From Trichocoleus desertorum NBK24 (GTDB lineage Bacteria > Cyanobacteriota > Cyanobacteriia > FACHB-46): 64,000 nt of DNA. Shown piece by piece: positions 8,616 to 17,976 of the stretch. The notes beneath the pieces were generated by a model. That model saw only the letters and a program-made list of their open reading frames with translations. It made no database searches and was not told where the DNA came from. The position numbers were made by a program, and so were the translations under genes. Where the stretch lies: positions 5,096,212 through 5,160,211 of the forward strand of contig NZ_CP116619.1 of NCBI RefSeq assembly GCF_030409055.1, read 5' to 3'. Position 1 is the stretch's first letter. The number at the start of each line of letters is the position of its first letter.

Positions 8616-9752
8616 CTACCGCTTCTCAATGGGCACATAGGGAGCTTCGTGAGTCCCGGTATAGATCTGGGTGGGGCGGAAAATGCGGTTTTCGGCGAGT
8701 TGTTCTTTCCAGTGGGCCAGCCAACCAGCCACCCGCGAGATGGCAAAGACAGGCGTAAACAAATCGGTGGGAATGCCCAATTTGCTGTAGACCAGACCAG
8801 AGTAGAAATCTACGTTAGGATAAATTCCCTTGTGGGCCAATTTTTCTGCTACAGCCTGCTCTAGCTCGATCGCAATATCGTAGTACTTATCTCGGCCAAA
8901 CTTCTCGAATAGCTGTTCGGCCAGATTTTGCAAGATGGTGGCTCTGGGGTCTTTGACTTTGTAGACACGGTGCCCAAAGCCCATAATTTTCGCTTTGCGC
9001 TCCAACAGGTCATCTAGGTAAGGGCGGACATTAGCAACAGAGCCAATCCCTTCCAGCATCGCCACCACTTCTTCGTTCGCGCCCCCGTGGAGCGGGCCAG
9101 CCAAGGTGCCAACAGCTGAAGCAATCACGGCATAGGGGTCAGTCAGGGTCGAGGCTGTGACCATTGCCGAAAAAGTCGAAGCATTGATCGTGTGCTCGGC
9201 ATGTAGCGTCAGGCAAACATCAAAGACTCGTGCGGCTAAAGGGTCTGGTTCTTGCTCATTCAGCATGTACAAGAAGTTAGCAGCATAGCCCAAATCATCT
9301 CTGGGCTGGACTGGGTCGTTGCCTTTGCGAATCAGTTGGAATGCCGCTACCATGGTTGGAATTTTGGCGAGCAAACGCACCGCTGCCGCACGAATATAAG
9401 CGGGGTTGTGCAGATCCCGGCGAGAGTAGAACAGACCCAGCGCGGCGGCTGAAGCTTGCAGCGCATCCATAGGGTGCCCGCTTTCTGGGAAGCATTTCAT
9501 CATGTCCCGCACACGGAATTTTACGCGGCGGTGGTACTGAATTTCATCTTGAAAGGCAGTGAGTTCTGCTTGGGTCGGCAATTCGCCCCAAATCAGTAAA
9601 TAGGCAGTTTCCAGGAAGGTACTCTTTTCTGCGAGTTCTTCAATCCGGATACCGCGATATTCCAGAACACCGCGCTGACCATCAACGTAGCTAATACTGG
9701 ATTGGGTGGCAGGAATATTCTCTAGACCTGGCCGATACTCGCAGATAGACAT
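8616..9752 (-). CDS. gltA: citrate synthase
   Basis: Citrate synthase condenses oxaloacetate and acetyl-CoA to citrate, feeding 2-oxoglutarate supply for nitrogen assimilation. The 378-residue protein is the short bacterial/archaeal form. Active-site motifs are visible: GPLHGGANEEV (substrate His), MGFGHRVYKVKDPRA (second His and Arg), and the late Asp in NVDFYSGLVYSKLGIP. The ATG at 9752 (MSICEYRPGLENIPA) is chosen. The in-frame extension to 9854 is Arg/Pro-rich and does not resemble citrate synthase. It is separated from ndhA by a 556-base gap with its own terminator. Confidence 0.96.
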   Translation of the reverse strand: MSICEYRPGLENIPATQSSISYVDGQRGVLEYRGIRIEELAEKSTFLETAYLLIWGELPTQAELTAFQDEIQYHRRVKFRVRDMMKCFPESGHPMDALQASAAALGLFYSRRDLHNPAYIRAAAVRLLAKIPTMVAAFQLIRKGNDPVQPRDDLGYAANFLYMLNEQEPDPLAARVFDVCLTLHAEHTINASTFSAMVTASTLTDPYAVIASAVGTLAGPLHGGANEEVVAMLEGIGSVANVRPYLDDLLERKAKIMGFGHRVYKVKDPRATILQNLAEQLFEKFGRDKYYDIAIELEQAVAEKLAHKGIYPNVDFYSGLVYSKLGIPTDLFTPVFAISRVAGWLAHWKEQLAENRIFRPTQIYTGTHEAPYVPIEKR

Positions 9753-9911
9753 GGCTCTACCGTCCGGTTGCTTAAGACATACTGAGGCTATATGACGACG
9801 GGGTGCAGGGGTGAAACTCCTGCGTAGGGGCACCGCCCCCACCCCCTTGTTCACAAACAGGTTGTGAACCCTATATCTAGGCTAACTTACCAGAAAACTG
9901 CTAGGGAAGTG

Positions 9912-10409
9912 TTATAGCAAGAACTTCGGTGGGCTGAGCCAAAATAGAGAACTATTTGCGATCGCCTGACCCGATCCTGGGATTGTTAGCCCAATCACTC
10001 CAGCTTTTTTTAATACCAAACCATCCCGCGCTTGTCCCCAAACCAGGGTTTCTACCCAGTTGCCCAGATCTGGCTGATGCCCCACGATCGCTAAACGAGC
10101 ATTAGGGTGCGATCGCTGCCACTCATCAAACCAGATTAACCAAGCCTCTAAACTGCCATTGGGCGCTAAATAGTCTGATACTTCTAGCTGAGAACTTAAG
10201 CCCTCAGATTGCAAGATTTCTGCTGTCTGATGTGCCCGGACTAGAGGACTTGTGAGAATTAAGTCAAATTGCAGCTTGAGTTCAACCAAGCGCTTGGCAA
10301 CCTGACGAGTTTTGCGACGACCCTCCTCGGTGAGAGGGCGATCGTCATCGTGAGCATAAGTACCCCGCTCTGCCGCAATGCCGTGACGGATGAAGTAGAG
10401 ATCAGACAT
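9912..10409 (-). CDS. sixA: phosphohistidine phosphatase SixA-like
   Basis: This is a small histidine phosphatase of 165 residues. The catalytic RHG motif is at residues 8-10 (LYFIRHGIA), with a conserved RxxxT region (RPLTEEGRRK), the second catalytic His in VGHQPDLG, and a SPLVRAHQTAEIL motif. The compact length matches SixA, which removes phosphate from HPt histidines in phosphorelays; the actual target here is not known. The ATG follows an AGGAG-like GCAAGGAGTTGCG sequence. It is separate from gltA by about 160 bases on the same strand. Confidence 0.9.
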   Translation of the reverse strand: MSDLYFIRHGIAAERGTYAHDDDRPLTEEGRRKTRQVAKRLVELKLQFDLILTSPLVRAHQTAEILQSEGLSSQLEVSDYLAPNGSLEAWLIWFDEWQRSHPNARLAIVGHQPDLGNWVETLVWGQARDGLVLKKAGVIGLTIPGSGQAIANSSLFWLSPPKFLL

Positions 10410-10432
10410 CGCAACTCCTTGCTAAAAGCAAT

Positions 10433-10502
10433 CTAACCCCAGCCCCTTCCCCAAGCTAAATTCAAAGCCCCTCTTTTGTAGGAGAGGGGTTTGGGGAGAG
10501 GT
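10433..10502. repeat. cyanobacterial GC-rich dispersed intergenic repeat
   Basis: The segment alternates AACCCCAGCCCCTTCC-like and GGGGTTTGGGGAGAGG-like blocks. It contains a hairpin of CCCCTCT (10468-10474) with AGAGGGG (10483-10489). This type of sequence recurs between genes in many filamentous cyanobacteria; family membership is from memory. It fills the gap between sixA and the DHH gene. Confidence 0.6.
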
Positions 10503-10518
10503 CAACAGCCTAAGCGAG

Positions 10519-11790
10519 CTAAATAAACGTATCTTCCGGGTTCACCAGTCGCAGCAGCTTTTGCTTGATTTGGGCATCAAAGACTTCCCATTTCATCTTG
10601 GCGTACTCAGCATTCTCGTTGAAGCCAGAGAGAAATCCCATCGGAATTTCAAACCCGCCTGCGGTGAAGCGACCGCCACCAAAAAAACGGCCTTGGGCAT
10701 CTTGACCAAAGGCTTCCTTAATAAACTCGTCCGGGTCGAGAGTAATCTTGCTAGTTCGCAAGGAGCCAATCACGACTTCGAGTTCTTCGTCCTCATCATG
10801 CACAATGCCATAAACTACAGCCGTATGGACGTTTTCTTCTGTGACCAAAAAGTCTGCGGCTTGCGGAATGGCATCGCGATCGTCGTAGCGTAAGTAACCC
10901 ACCCCAGCGATCGAGAAGTTGTTTTGCACAATCCGGTTGCGCAGCGATCGCTCAATCACGTCCATCACCCGTTTAGAACGAGCGGACTGAAGGACTGCGT
11001 TGAGCAACTGGGTGTCGTAGAACCGACTCAAATAGGCAGCAGCGAGAAAGTCTTCCTCTTGCGCCTGCATCAGAGTATTAGTGTCAGAGCGCAGACCATG
11101 CATTAAGGCAGTGGCACACTTCACATGCTGGCTAATGCTGCTATCTAAAGTTAGTAAGCCTGCTTGGAGATAGTGAGCGCAAATGGTGGCAGTGGCACGG
11201 GTATGAGGGCGAATGTCGCAGAATTCTGGATTGAGTCCACCCTGCATACTATGGTGGTCGATCACCACAGTGACTGGGATGCCTGCTTGCTGCACTAAGC
11301 TGAGAAGTTGGCTGGTGGTGCCTTGGTTGTCAATCAGGGCACAGCCTTGATAAGCCGATAAATCTTTAGTCCTGGTACTTTGCGCCGTCCAGCGCTGTAC
11401 AGGCAGATTGGTGAGCTTGACCAAGGCAATGTTTTCTTGGTGGCTAAGGGTGCCAGCGTAAACAATTTCACACTGGATGTTGTACTGTTCTGCAATCAGC
11501 TTGTAGGCCCAGGCAGAAGACAAGGCATCTGGATCTGGAAAATCTTGCAGAATAATCAGTTGTCGCTCGCCTTGGTGGCGTTCTAAAGTTTGGCGGAGCG
11601 CTTCTACTTTCTGGTCAGGTTTGGAGTCAAATGAGCGGTGAACTTGGCGATCGCTGACATTTGGAGTAGATCGAACCTCTGGATACTCAACCACTGGATG
11701 TTCAACAGACTTAGCTTCCACGATAGGTTCTGCCGCTGATTCTGAGTTTAAAACTAAACTGTTGCGAGCCCTAAGCGAATTAGATGGCAT
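10519..11790 (-). CDS. DHH-family phosphoesterase (NrnA/oligoribonuclease-like)
   Basis: This 423-residue DHH/DHHA1 protein shows DFPDPDALSSAW (metal-binding motif I), ALIDNQG (motif II) and VVIDHHS (the DHH motif). The C-terminal DHHA1-type Gly-rich motif is FFGGGRFTAGGFE. Family members hydrolyse nanoRNA, pAp or cyclic dinucleotides, and which applies here cannot be told. A charged N-terminal extension of about 60 residues precedes the catalytic domain and is predicted disordered. The gene begins at the ATG at 11790 and lies alone between sixA and the HNH gene. Confidence 0.88.
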   Translation of the reverse strand: MPSNSLRARNSLVLNSESAAEPIVEAKSVEHPVVEYPEVRSTPNVSDRQVHRSFDSKPDQKVEALRQTLERHQGERQLIILQDFPDPDALSSAWAYKLIAEQYNIQCEIVYAGTLSHQENIALVKLTNLPVQRWTAQSTRTKDLSAYQGCALIDNQGTTSQLLSLVQQAGIPVTVVIDHHSMQGGLNPEFCDIRPHTRATATICAHYLQAGLLTLDSSISQHVKCATALMHGLRSDTNTLMQAQEEDFLAAAYLSRFYDTQLLNAVLQSARSKRVMDVIERSLRNRIVQNNFSIAGVGYLRYDDRDAIPQAADFLVTEENVHTAVVYGIVHDEDEELEVVIGSLRTSKITLDPDEFIKEAFGQDAQGRFFGGGRFTAGGFEIPMGFLSGFNENAEYAKMKWEVFDAQIKQKLLRLVNPEDTFI

Positions 11791-11993
11791 ACTGGCACAA
11801 AGTTGGGGTTAGAAGTCTCGTCTCCCAATCGCAGCAAGGCTAGCTTGGCAAGAATCAGCGATTGAGCCGTCGATCTGTACATTCTGATCTTCGCAAAAAA
11901 CTCGCAGAACGACATACTACCCGCAGAGTACCTACGAAGCGGTAGATAGCGCCAGCATCCCACTTTACCTCTCAGGCGCTAAAAACACCAATT

Positions 11994-12023
11994 AAAAACC
12001 CCGTGCTTGCCTAAACACGGGGG
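11994..12023 (-). terminator. terminator of the HNH gene
   Basis: On the minus strand the stem CCCCGTG / CACGGGG (12016-12022 with 11999-12005, loop of 10) is followed by TTTTT. It begins one base after the HNH stop codon, so orientation and position both fit. Confidence 0.85.
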
Positions 12024-12521
12024 TCAGATACCAATTACATATTTGCGCCATTCCTGATGCCCGCCGTTTTTGACGTGCTTTGTGACTTCAAAGTAGAGGC
12101 CACTATGAGGTTTGCGCGGTGGATACTCTAGCGGCATGTTGGCTTCTTTCGGAGTGCGGTTGCCTTTTTTGACATTACAGCGAACACAAGCAGTCACAAT
12201 ATTTTCCCAGCTATCACCGCCGCCTCGCGATCGCGGGATGACATGATCGAGGGTCAGGTCGTCGCCGCTGTAGCCACAGTATTGACAAGAGTGACTATCT
12301 CGGTGGAGGATATTTCGTCGGGTGAGTGGAATTTCCTTATAAGGAACCCGGACATAATGCCGCAGCCGAATCACCGTTGGCAGTGGAAAATCAGAGTAGA
12401 CACATTTGCCGTTGTGTTCTACCTGTTCTGCTTTGCCTTTGAGAAGTAAAACGATCGCCCGTCGCCAGCTCGTAATGTTGAGTGGTTCGTAGGAGGCGTT
12501 TAGCACCAGAACCTTGCTCAT
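12024..12521 (-). CDS. HNH endonuclease family protein
   Basis: This 165-residue protein starts MSKVLVLNASYEPLNI, a start characteristic of a widespread cyanobacterial HNH family. The zinc-binding HNH core is CQYCG, then LTLDHVIPRSRGG, then NIVTACVRCNVKKG. The family is near-universal in cyanobacteria and is usually not linked to a mobile element; its cellular role is not established. Here it stands alone, with its own terminator. The DNA target is unknown. Confidence 0.9.
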   Translation of the reverse strand: MSKVLVLNASYEPLNITSWRRAIVLLLKGKAEQVEHNGKCVYSDFPLPTVIRLRHYVRVPYKEIPLTRRNILHRDSHSCQYCGYSGDDLTLDHVIPRSRGGGDSWENIVTACVRCNVKKGNRTPKEANMPLEYPPRKPHSGLYFEVTKHVKNGGHQEWRKYVIGI

Positions 12522-12605
12522 TGATGGTTGACAGAGAGAATATTTTTACAGATAGTAACACAGCTAACATCTGCTCTGCCGCACCTAGAAGGGAGTTAAG
12601 CCTAG

Positions 12606-15600
12606 CTAGGCCGCTTCAATCTCAGAAACAGCTTTTCTTCCCATTAGAAGATAAGTTTTCATGGCTCCCCTGCCCTTGATCGGAATTTCGCCCCGCTCGA
12701 TAAACAAGTACTTGTCTTTGAGGCATTGGTAGGTGCTGGCTGTCACCTGAATGCAACCCGCTATCCCTTCCGATTCCATCCGACTCGCAATGTTGACGGT
12801 GTCGCCCCAGAGGTCGTAGATAAACTTCTTGATCCCGATCACCCCAGCTACCACGGGGCCTGTATTGATGCCAATCCGAATCGGAAAGATTTCTTCTTGC
12901 TCTAAGTTGAGTTGGGCGATCGCGGTCTGCATATCCAAGGCCATTTCAGCCATCGCCTCAGCATGGTCTTGGCGAGGCAGAGGCACCCCCCCAACTGCCA
13001 TATAGGCATCACCAATGGTTTTGATTTTCTCTAGGCCGTGGCGTTCGGCTAAGCGGTCAAAGGCAGAGAAAATTTGGTTGAGCAAATTGACCAGCTCGGT
13101 GGGCGACATGCGAGCCGCCAGTTGCGTAAAGTTGACGATGTCAGCAAAGAGCACCGTCACGGATGGGAAGCTATCCGCGATCGCGCCAGGACTTTGCTTG
13201 AGTTTTTCGGCGATCGCTTGGGGCAGAATATTGAGCAATAATTCTTCGCTTTTGGCCTGCTGCAACCGCAAAGCAGATTCAAACCGCTTGCGATCGGTGA
13301 TGTCGGCCACAGTGCCTTCATAGTAGAGAAGTTGCCCTTTGGCATCATGCACCGCCCGTGCGGTTTCAGAAATCCAAATCTGGTTGCCATCTCGCCGAAT
13401 CACCTCTGATTCAAAGCGAGATACCACTCCCTCTGCTTCTAAAGCCAGGATGAATTCGCTGCGGCGATCAGGTTCTATATAAAGCTGCTCAGCATTGGTC
13501 AGATTGGCGATCAAATCCTCAGGGCTACTGTAACCGTAAATTTTAGCCAGAGCGGGGTTGGCACTGAGGTAACTGCCGTTGGGTGCCGTTTGGAAAATCC
13601 CTTCCAATGAGTTCTCAAAAATACTACGATATTTCTCTTCAGCGAGGCGTAACGCTTCTTCCGCTCGTTTCCGTTGCATCACCGAGCCTAGCTGTGTGGC
13701 TACCGCTGACACCAGTTCGACTAAGCTTCGATCTTCTTCTCTCGCCTCAAACATAAAAAAGACCAGGATAGCTAGCACCTCACTATCTGCGGTAATCGGT
13801 ACCCCAAACCCTGCCCTCAGACCTACCTCAAGCGCAATATGCACTCTCATAAAGTGGTGATGTGCTTCCTGGGAGACATCCTGAATCCACTCTGGTTCCT
13901 TAGAGAGCCAGACTCGGCCTGGGAGGCCCGTTCCCAAGGGAAACGTAAAGGCTTCGCTTAAATACCGAAAATCCTCCATCACAGCAGAGTTGCTATACCA
14001 AGCTGGGCTGAGTTCTAACCCTGCTCGTTCTGGGGTCAAGACCCAAGCTTCTCCATAATCCCAATCGGTCGCTTCACAAACTTTAGTCAGAGCCACTTTG
14101 AGAGCGGTGGCAAAATCTTCAGCTTCACTAATCGCTTGAGTGACGTTTTGCAGCAATTGGACGGCTGTAGCTGCCTGCTTACGTTTGGTGATGTCGTAGA
14201 GAGTGCCGGATACCCCTAAAACCCGACCCTTGGCATCTAAGGTGAGTTGGGATTCTAATTCCATCCAGCACAGCTTGCTGTCTTTGCTCACAAGCCGTAC
14301 TTCAGCTCGGTAATCGGTTGCCTCTTGGGTCATCAAGCGCTGAAATTGCTGCCGATGATGAGGTCGATCTTCTGGGTGAATGTAGCTGAGAAAAGGTTTG
14401 CCTAGGCTTTCCTCTAAAGCAAACCCAGTAATTTTGTCCCAGGCAGGGTTGAGAAACTGCCAAAGCCCTGCCCCATCAATTTGAAAAATGACTTCTTTAA
14501 CGTGATCGACGACCGACCGATAGCTCTCCTGGCTGTGGCGGAGCTGTCGTTGAGATTTTCCTAATGCTTCTAGCATTTGATTGATCGCCGCACCCAGACT
14601 AGATAGCTCATCTGAACCCAGGGCCGCTACTCGCAGCGAGAAATCTCCACAGGTGGTAATTTTGCTAACTTCTCGAATCAGGTGAGCGAGTCGTCGCAGT
14701 ACGAGCCGCTCTAGAAGCAACAGTGTGCCACTGCCAAACCCTAAACCAATCACGAGCAACGTTAAAAACAAATAGCGCTGACTGGCTTGCCCTTGCTGAT
14801 AAATTCGTCTCGGTAGCTCTACGCGCAAGAGCACTGCTGGTTTTCCATTTAGGTCGTTGATTAAGGTGTAGCCTGCGATCGCTTCTCGGTTGAGGGGGTG
14901 GACAAAAATGCGATCGCTTTCACTTGCCGTCCGAGAGATTATTGGAGGGGCTGGAGAGGCTATTTGAGATCTTGGCTGGAATTGACGAGTTAAATGAGTT
15001 TTCGCGGCAACGAAGTCGAGAGGCAACTGCGGGTCATCAATGCGGTAAACCGAGAGTGCTAAGTGGGTGATGCTGGCAAGACGCTCAACTGTAGTGCTAT
15101 CTAAATAGCGCCCCATCAGTAAAGTACCTTGAGCAGGCCCTTTGCCTTCTCCGGTCAAAATTAAACTGGAGGCCACCAACATTGGGCCTTCTGGCAACAA
15201 CACGACTCCTGCTAGCTGATTAGTGGAGCTAGGCGGTTGTAGTAGGGAAGGGTGATTGGCTAGATAAGCTTGAATGCTAGGAGGAATTTCTTTTAGTTGC
15301 TGAGTTTGAGAGTCGAAACTTTTGCCAAAAATGGGTTTGCCGGAGGGCTGAGCGTAAAGCATCAGATTGATTTTGAGCCGAGCGATCGTTGCTGTGTTCA
15401 GGTTGGTTGTGCGGTAAGTACTGTTACCGTCCTGAATAAACTCATAGGTATCGTTCCACTCGGCCCAGTCATGAACAGTGAAATTTAGTTTGGCAATTTC
15501 TTCAGAAAAAGCATCGCTGGCTCGCTCGACGTTGCGTTGAGTGTCTTCTGCTTCTAACTTGGCAAAACTACTCAACAAAATAGTGGATGAGCTGGTATAG

Positions 15601-15665
15601 AAGACTCCCACGAGGCCAAGCAGCGCCACGCTGATCATCAGTAAAGTTCTCTGGCGCAGTTTCAT
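12606..15665 (-). CDS. membrane adenylate cyclase with CHASE4-HAMP-PAS-GAF-PAS sensors
   Basis: This is a 1019-residue multidomain class III cyclase. An N-terminal helix (about residues 8-30) is followed by a periplasmic CHASE4-like domain (FTVHDWAEWNDTYEF), a second helix near residue 310, HAMP, PAS/PAC, GAF, PAS/PAC and a C-terminal catalytic domain. In the catalytic domain VLFADIVNFT gives a metal Asp. The Lys in EKIKTIGDAYMA and the Asp in IYDLWGDTVNIASRM are the residues that select ATP, so cAMP is the likely product. The GTG at 15674 is open, but a GGAG lies 8 bases before the ATG at 15665. Confidence 0.93.
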   Translation of the reverse strand: MKLRQRTLLMISVALLGLVGVFYTSSSTILLSSFAKLEAEDTQRNVERASDAFSEEIAKLNFTVHDWAEWNDTYEFIQDGNSTYRTTNLNTATIARLKINLMLYAQPSGKPIFGKSFDSQTQQLKEIPPSIQAYLANHPSLLQPPSSTNQLAGVVLLPEGPMLVASSLILTGEGKGPAQGTLLMGRYLDSTTVERLASITHLALSVYRIDDPQLPLDFVAAKTHLTRQFQPRSQIASPAPPIISRTASESDRIFVHPLNREAIAGYTLINDLNGKPAVLLRVELPRRIYQQGQASQRYLFLTLLVIGLGFGSGTLLLLERLVLRRLAHLIREVSKITTCGDFSLRVAALGSDELSSLGAAINQMLEALGKSQRQLRHSQESYRSVVDHVKEVIFQIDGAGLWQFLNPAWDKITGFALEESLGKPFLSYIHPEDRPHHRQQFQRLMTQEATDYRAEVRLVSKDSKLCWMELESQLTLDAKGRVLGVSGTLYDITKRKQAATAVQLLQNVTQAISEAEDFATALKVALTKVCEATDWDYGEAWVLTPERAGLELSPAWYSNSAVMEDFRYLSEAFTFPLGTGLPGRVWLSKEPEWIQDVSQEAHHHFMRVHIALEVGLRAGFGVPITADSEVLAILVFFMFEAREEDRSLVELVSAVATQLGSVMQRKRAEEALRLAEEKYRSIFENSLEGIFQTAPNGSYLSANPALAKIYGYSSPEDLIANLTNAEQLYIEPDRRSEFILALEAEGVVSRFESEVIRRDGNQIWISETARAVHDAKGQLLYYEGTVADITDRKRFESALRLQQAKSEELLLNILPQAIAEKLKQSPGAIADSFPSVTVLFADIVNFTQLAARMSPTELVNLLNQIFSAFDRLAERHGLEKIKTIGDAYMAVGGVPLPRQDHAEAMAEMALDMQTAIAQLNLEQEEIFPIRIGINTGPVVAGVIGIKKFIYDLWGDTVNIASRMESEGIAGCIQVTASTYQCLKDKYLFIERGEIPIKGRGAMKTYLLMGRKAVSEIEAA

Positions 15666-16185
15666 TGAATTCACTCCGCAGAATTCTGTAACGTTGACGC
15701 CTGCATCAGACTCTTCTCCACTTCAGACCCTGTAGTCTCTGATACTTTCTAGCGGTAGGTTGCAACTCAACCATCATTTTGCTTGCTTTCCTGGCGAAGC
15801 CCGAAGAATCCAATCGTACGTTTATCCTTCTCTCTAAATCAACATCCTAAATGCGGGTTCGTCTCAGTAAAAATGCTGGACTTGTTGATAGTTTCTTTAA
15901 CCAAGGGACGCTAACTAAAGGTTGCCACTAAAGAGCATTGTTTGTGCCTACAAATTGGCGTTGGTGATCTCTGGATCATTCACGCAAACTTGTGACAATC
16001 CGGCGCACTGGTTAAACTGCTGGTAAATTTTATCAACCAGGCTGGACTCCCAACCCTAGACGGGTGCAAGAGTCCTAGGCCCAGAAGCGACTCTGCGATT
16101 AGAGTATGGGTCGCCGAGCGAGATCTGGGAGCTTTAGTTGGGGGCTTCGGTGTTGAAGTGGTGTGAGTGGAAGGAGGGAAGGAAT
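15666..16185. other. divergent intergenic region, cyclase / alr
   Basis: About 520 bases separate the divergent cyclase and alr genes. The alr-proximal part contains a cluster of complementary segments (16044-16105) listed separately. The remainder, including AT-rich stretches near 15830-15900 that may hold promoters, has no gene I can support. Confidence 0.45.
16044..16105 (+). promoter_or_regulatory. possible structured leader of alr with alternative hairpins
   Basis: GGACTC (16044-16049) can pair with GAGTCC (16070-16075), enclosing a CCC/GGG stem. GACTCT (16089-16094) can pair either with AGAGTC (16069-16074) or with AGAGT (16101-16105). Two mutually exclusive folds are therefore possible about 80-140 bases before the alr start. 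No known riboswitch family was recognised. Confidence 0.3.
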
Positions 16186-17406
16186 ATGTTGGGCTGGGAG
16201 CCAAGTTTAAGGACTACATCTTTACAGCGTGAGGTGCCTAGAGAACCTCTGTGTGAGCGGGCTTGGGTAGAAGTCGATTTGAATGCCTTGGCACATAATA
16301 TTCGGCAGATCAAGGGGTTGCTAGCGCCTAAAACGTCACTCATGGCAGTGGTGAAAGCAGATGCCTATGGTCATGGAGCTGTCACTGTGGCCGAGACGGT
16401 GCTGCAACATGGCGCGACTTGGCTAGGAGTCGCAACCATTCCTGAAGGCATTGCGCTCCGAGAGGCAGGCATTGCTGCGCCGATTTTGGTGTTGGGGGCA
16501 ACCTATACGCCAGAGCAAATCCGGGCGATCGCTCATTGGCAACTCCAGCCCACGCTGGGCAGTCCTAAGCAGGCGTTAGTGTTCTCAGAAACGCTGAGTG
16601 ACATGTCTCAGCCTCCTTTGTTACCTGTCCATATCAAGCTGGATACAGGCATGTCTCGCCTAGGTACGCCTTGGCAACAAGCAATCGCGTTTGTGCAGTT
16701 AGTAGAACGTTTGCCACATTTGAAAATTGCCAGCATTTACTCCCATCTAGCGACTGCCGACAGCCCTGACCCCACGATCATGCGGTTGCAACAAGAACGA
16801 TTTGAAGCGGCGATCGCCCAACTGCAAGCCACAGGAATAGCGTTGCCTCGGCTGCATTTAGCCAACTCAGCAGCGACTCTGACGGATGCAAATTTACATT
16901 ACGACTTGGTGCGGGTCGGCCTAGCAATGTATGGTCTCTATCCTGCTCCCCACTTGCAACCAGTGGTAGACCTGAAGCCAGCCCTGCAAGTTAAGGCGCG
17001 AGTCACCCAAGTGAAAACAATTCAGCCAGGCACAGGAGTCAGCTACAGTCACAAGTTCGTTGCTGAGCGAGAAATGACGATTGCAGTGGTGGGGATTGGC
17101 TATGCCGATGGGGTGCCCCGCAATCTGTCTAATCAACTCACAGGGTTAATCCGGGGACGACGGGTGCGACAGTTAGGCGCAGTAACAATGGATCAGCTAA
17201 TGATCGATGTAACCGACATTCCCCATTTAGAGGCTGGGGAAGTAGTGACACTGTTAGGCCAAGATGGCCGCGATCGCATTACTGCTGATGACTGGGCCAC
17301 CACATTAGGCACAATTTCTTGGGAGATCCTGTGTGGTTTCAAGCATCGTTTGCCACGGATAGCTGTCGGACAAAGTTATTCTTCAGAACAGCAACTGTTG
17401 TCGTAG
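16186..17406 (+). CDS. alr: alanine racemase
   Basis: This PLP enzyme interconverts L- and D-alanine for peptidoglycan synthesis. The PLP lysine is K57 in AVVKADAYGHGA, the catalytic Tyr is in GVSYSHKF, and IKLDTGMSRLG and HLANSAAT are family motifs. The ATG at 16186 follows an AAGGAGGGAAGGA Shine-Dalgarno region and gives 406 residues. An upstream in-frame start at 16138 is rejected because the SD lies after it. A leader with complementary segments precedes it, so attenuation is possible but unproven. Confidence 0.96.
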   Translation: MLGWEPSLRTTSLQREVPREPLCERAWVEVDLNALAHNIRQIKGLLAPKTSLMAVVKADAYGHGAVTVAETVLQHGATWLGVATIPEGIALREAGIAAPILVLGATYTPEQIRAIAHWQLQPTLGSPKQALVFSETLSDMSQPPLLPVHIKLDTGMSRLGTPWQQAIAFVQLVERLPHLKIASIYSHLATADSPDPTIMRLQQERFEAAIAQLQATGIALPRLHLANSAATLTDANLHYDLVRVGLAMYGLYPAPHLQPVVDLKPALQVKARVTQVKTIQPGTGVSYSHKFVAEREMTIAVVGIGYADGVPRNLSNQLTGLIRGRRVRQLGAVTMDQLMIDVTDIPHLEAGEVVTLLGQDGRDRITADDWATTLGTISWEILCGFKHRLPRIAVGQSYSSEQQLLS

Positions 17407-17418
17407 TTTTCTGGGGCA

Positions 17419-17694
17419 TTACCAAAACCCTGGCAAATCCTGCTGGGGTAACTCGCGGTTGCCAAACTTAGAAGGGGGGCGATCGCTGCTCCAAGCCCAC
17501 CAAGCAAAGCCGCACTGACACAGGTAAAACTCTTGCCATTTGCGGCGATGGTTTTCTGTAAACACAGGCGATCGACGATTAATCCAAACTTGTTGGGCTT
17601 CTAGGCTGGGTGCGTGACAGTGGGGGCAATGAAATTCATGGGCGTGAATAGCTGATTGAGTCCAGTCAGGCGAAATTGGATCGAAAGCGTCCAT
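17419..17694 (-). CDS. small zinc-ribbon-like hypothetical protein (91 aa)
   Basis: This small protein has CPHCHAP near residue 23 and a CQCG pair near residue 60, which together form a likely four-Cys zinc site. The region between is basic (NRRSPVFTENHRRKWQEF), followed by a Trp-rich WWAWSSDRPP. It is convergent with alr, with a gap of 12 bases between stops. I recognise it only as a cyanobacterial-type conserved hypothetical; a nucleic-acid role is a guess from the zinc ribbon. Confidence 0.7.
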   Translation of the reverse strand: MDAFDPISPDWTQSAIHAHEFHCPHCHAPSLEAQQVWINRRSPVFTENHRRKWQEFYLCQCGFAWWAWSSDRPPSKFGNRELPQQDLPGFW

Positions 17695-17976
17695 GCCAAG
17701 AGTTACTGAAATTAACTGTCTATTATTAGCGCGATCACAGGGTGTTTACCAGGGGCACCTCACTTCGATAGTTCAAGTGCGGTAAATCTTAAGGTTTTAA
17801 GAAATTCCAGCCTTAACAGTCCTGCTTAAGGTTTCACTAGAACCGGAGTGCTATTTTTTATTGCCTTCCGGGCAACTTGATCAGTGGGTCGTGATATTCC
17901 TGTCAAGGCAGTGGTTCTTGTTAACCGAAAAGACTTTAACTGACAAACCTGCACCATCAGCCAATTTACTAAGCTT

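Noticed and set aside
15666..16043. Search for a tRNA or known small RNA in the cyclase-alr gap
   Set aside because: No cloverleaf, T-loop motif or known RNA consensus was found.
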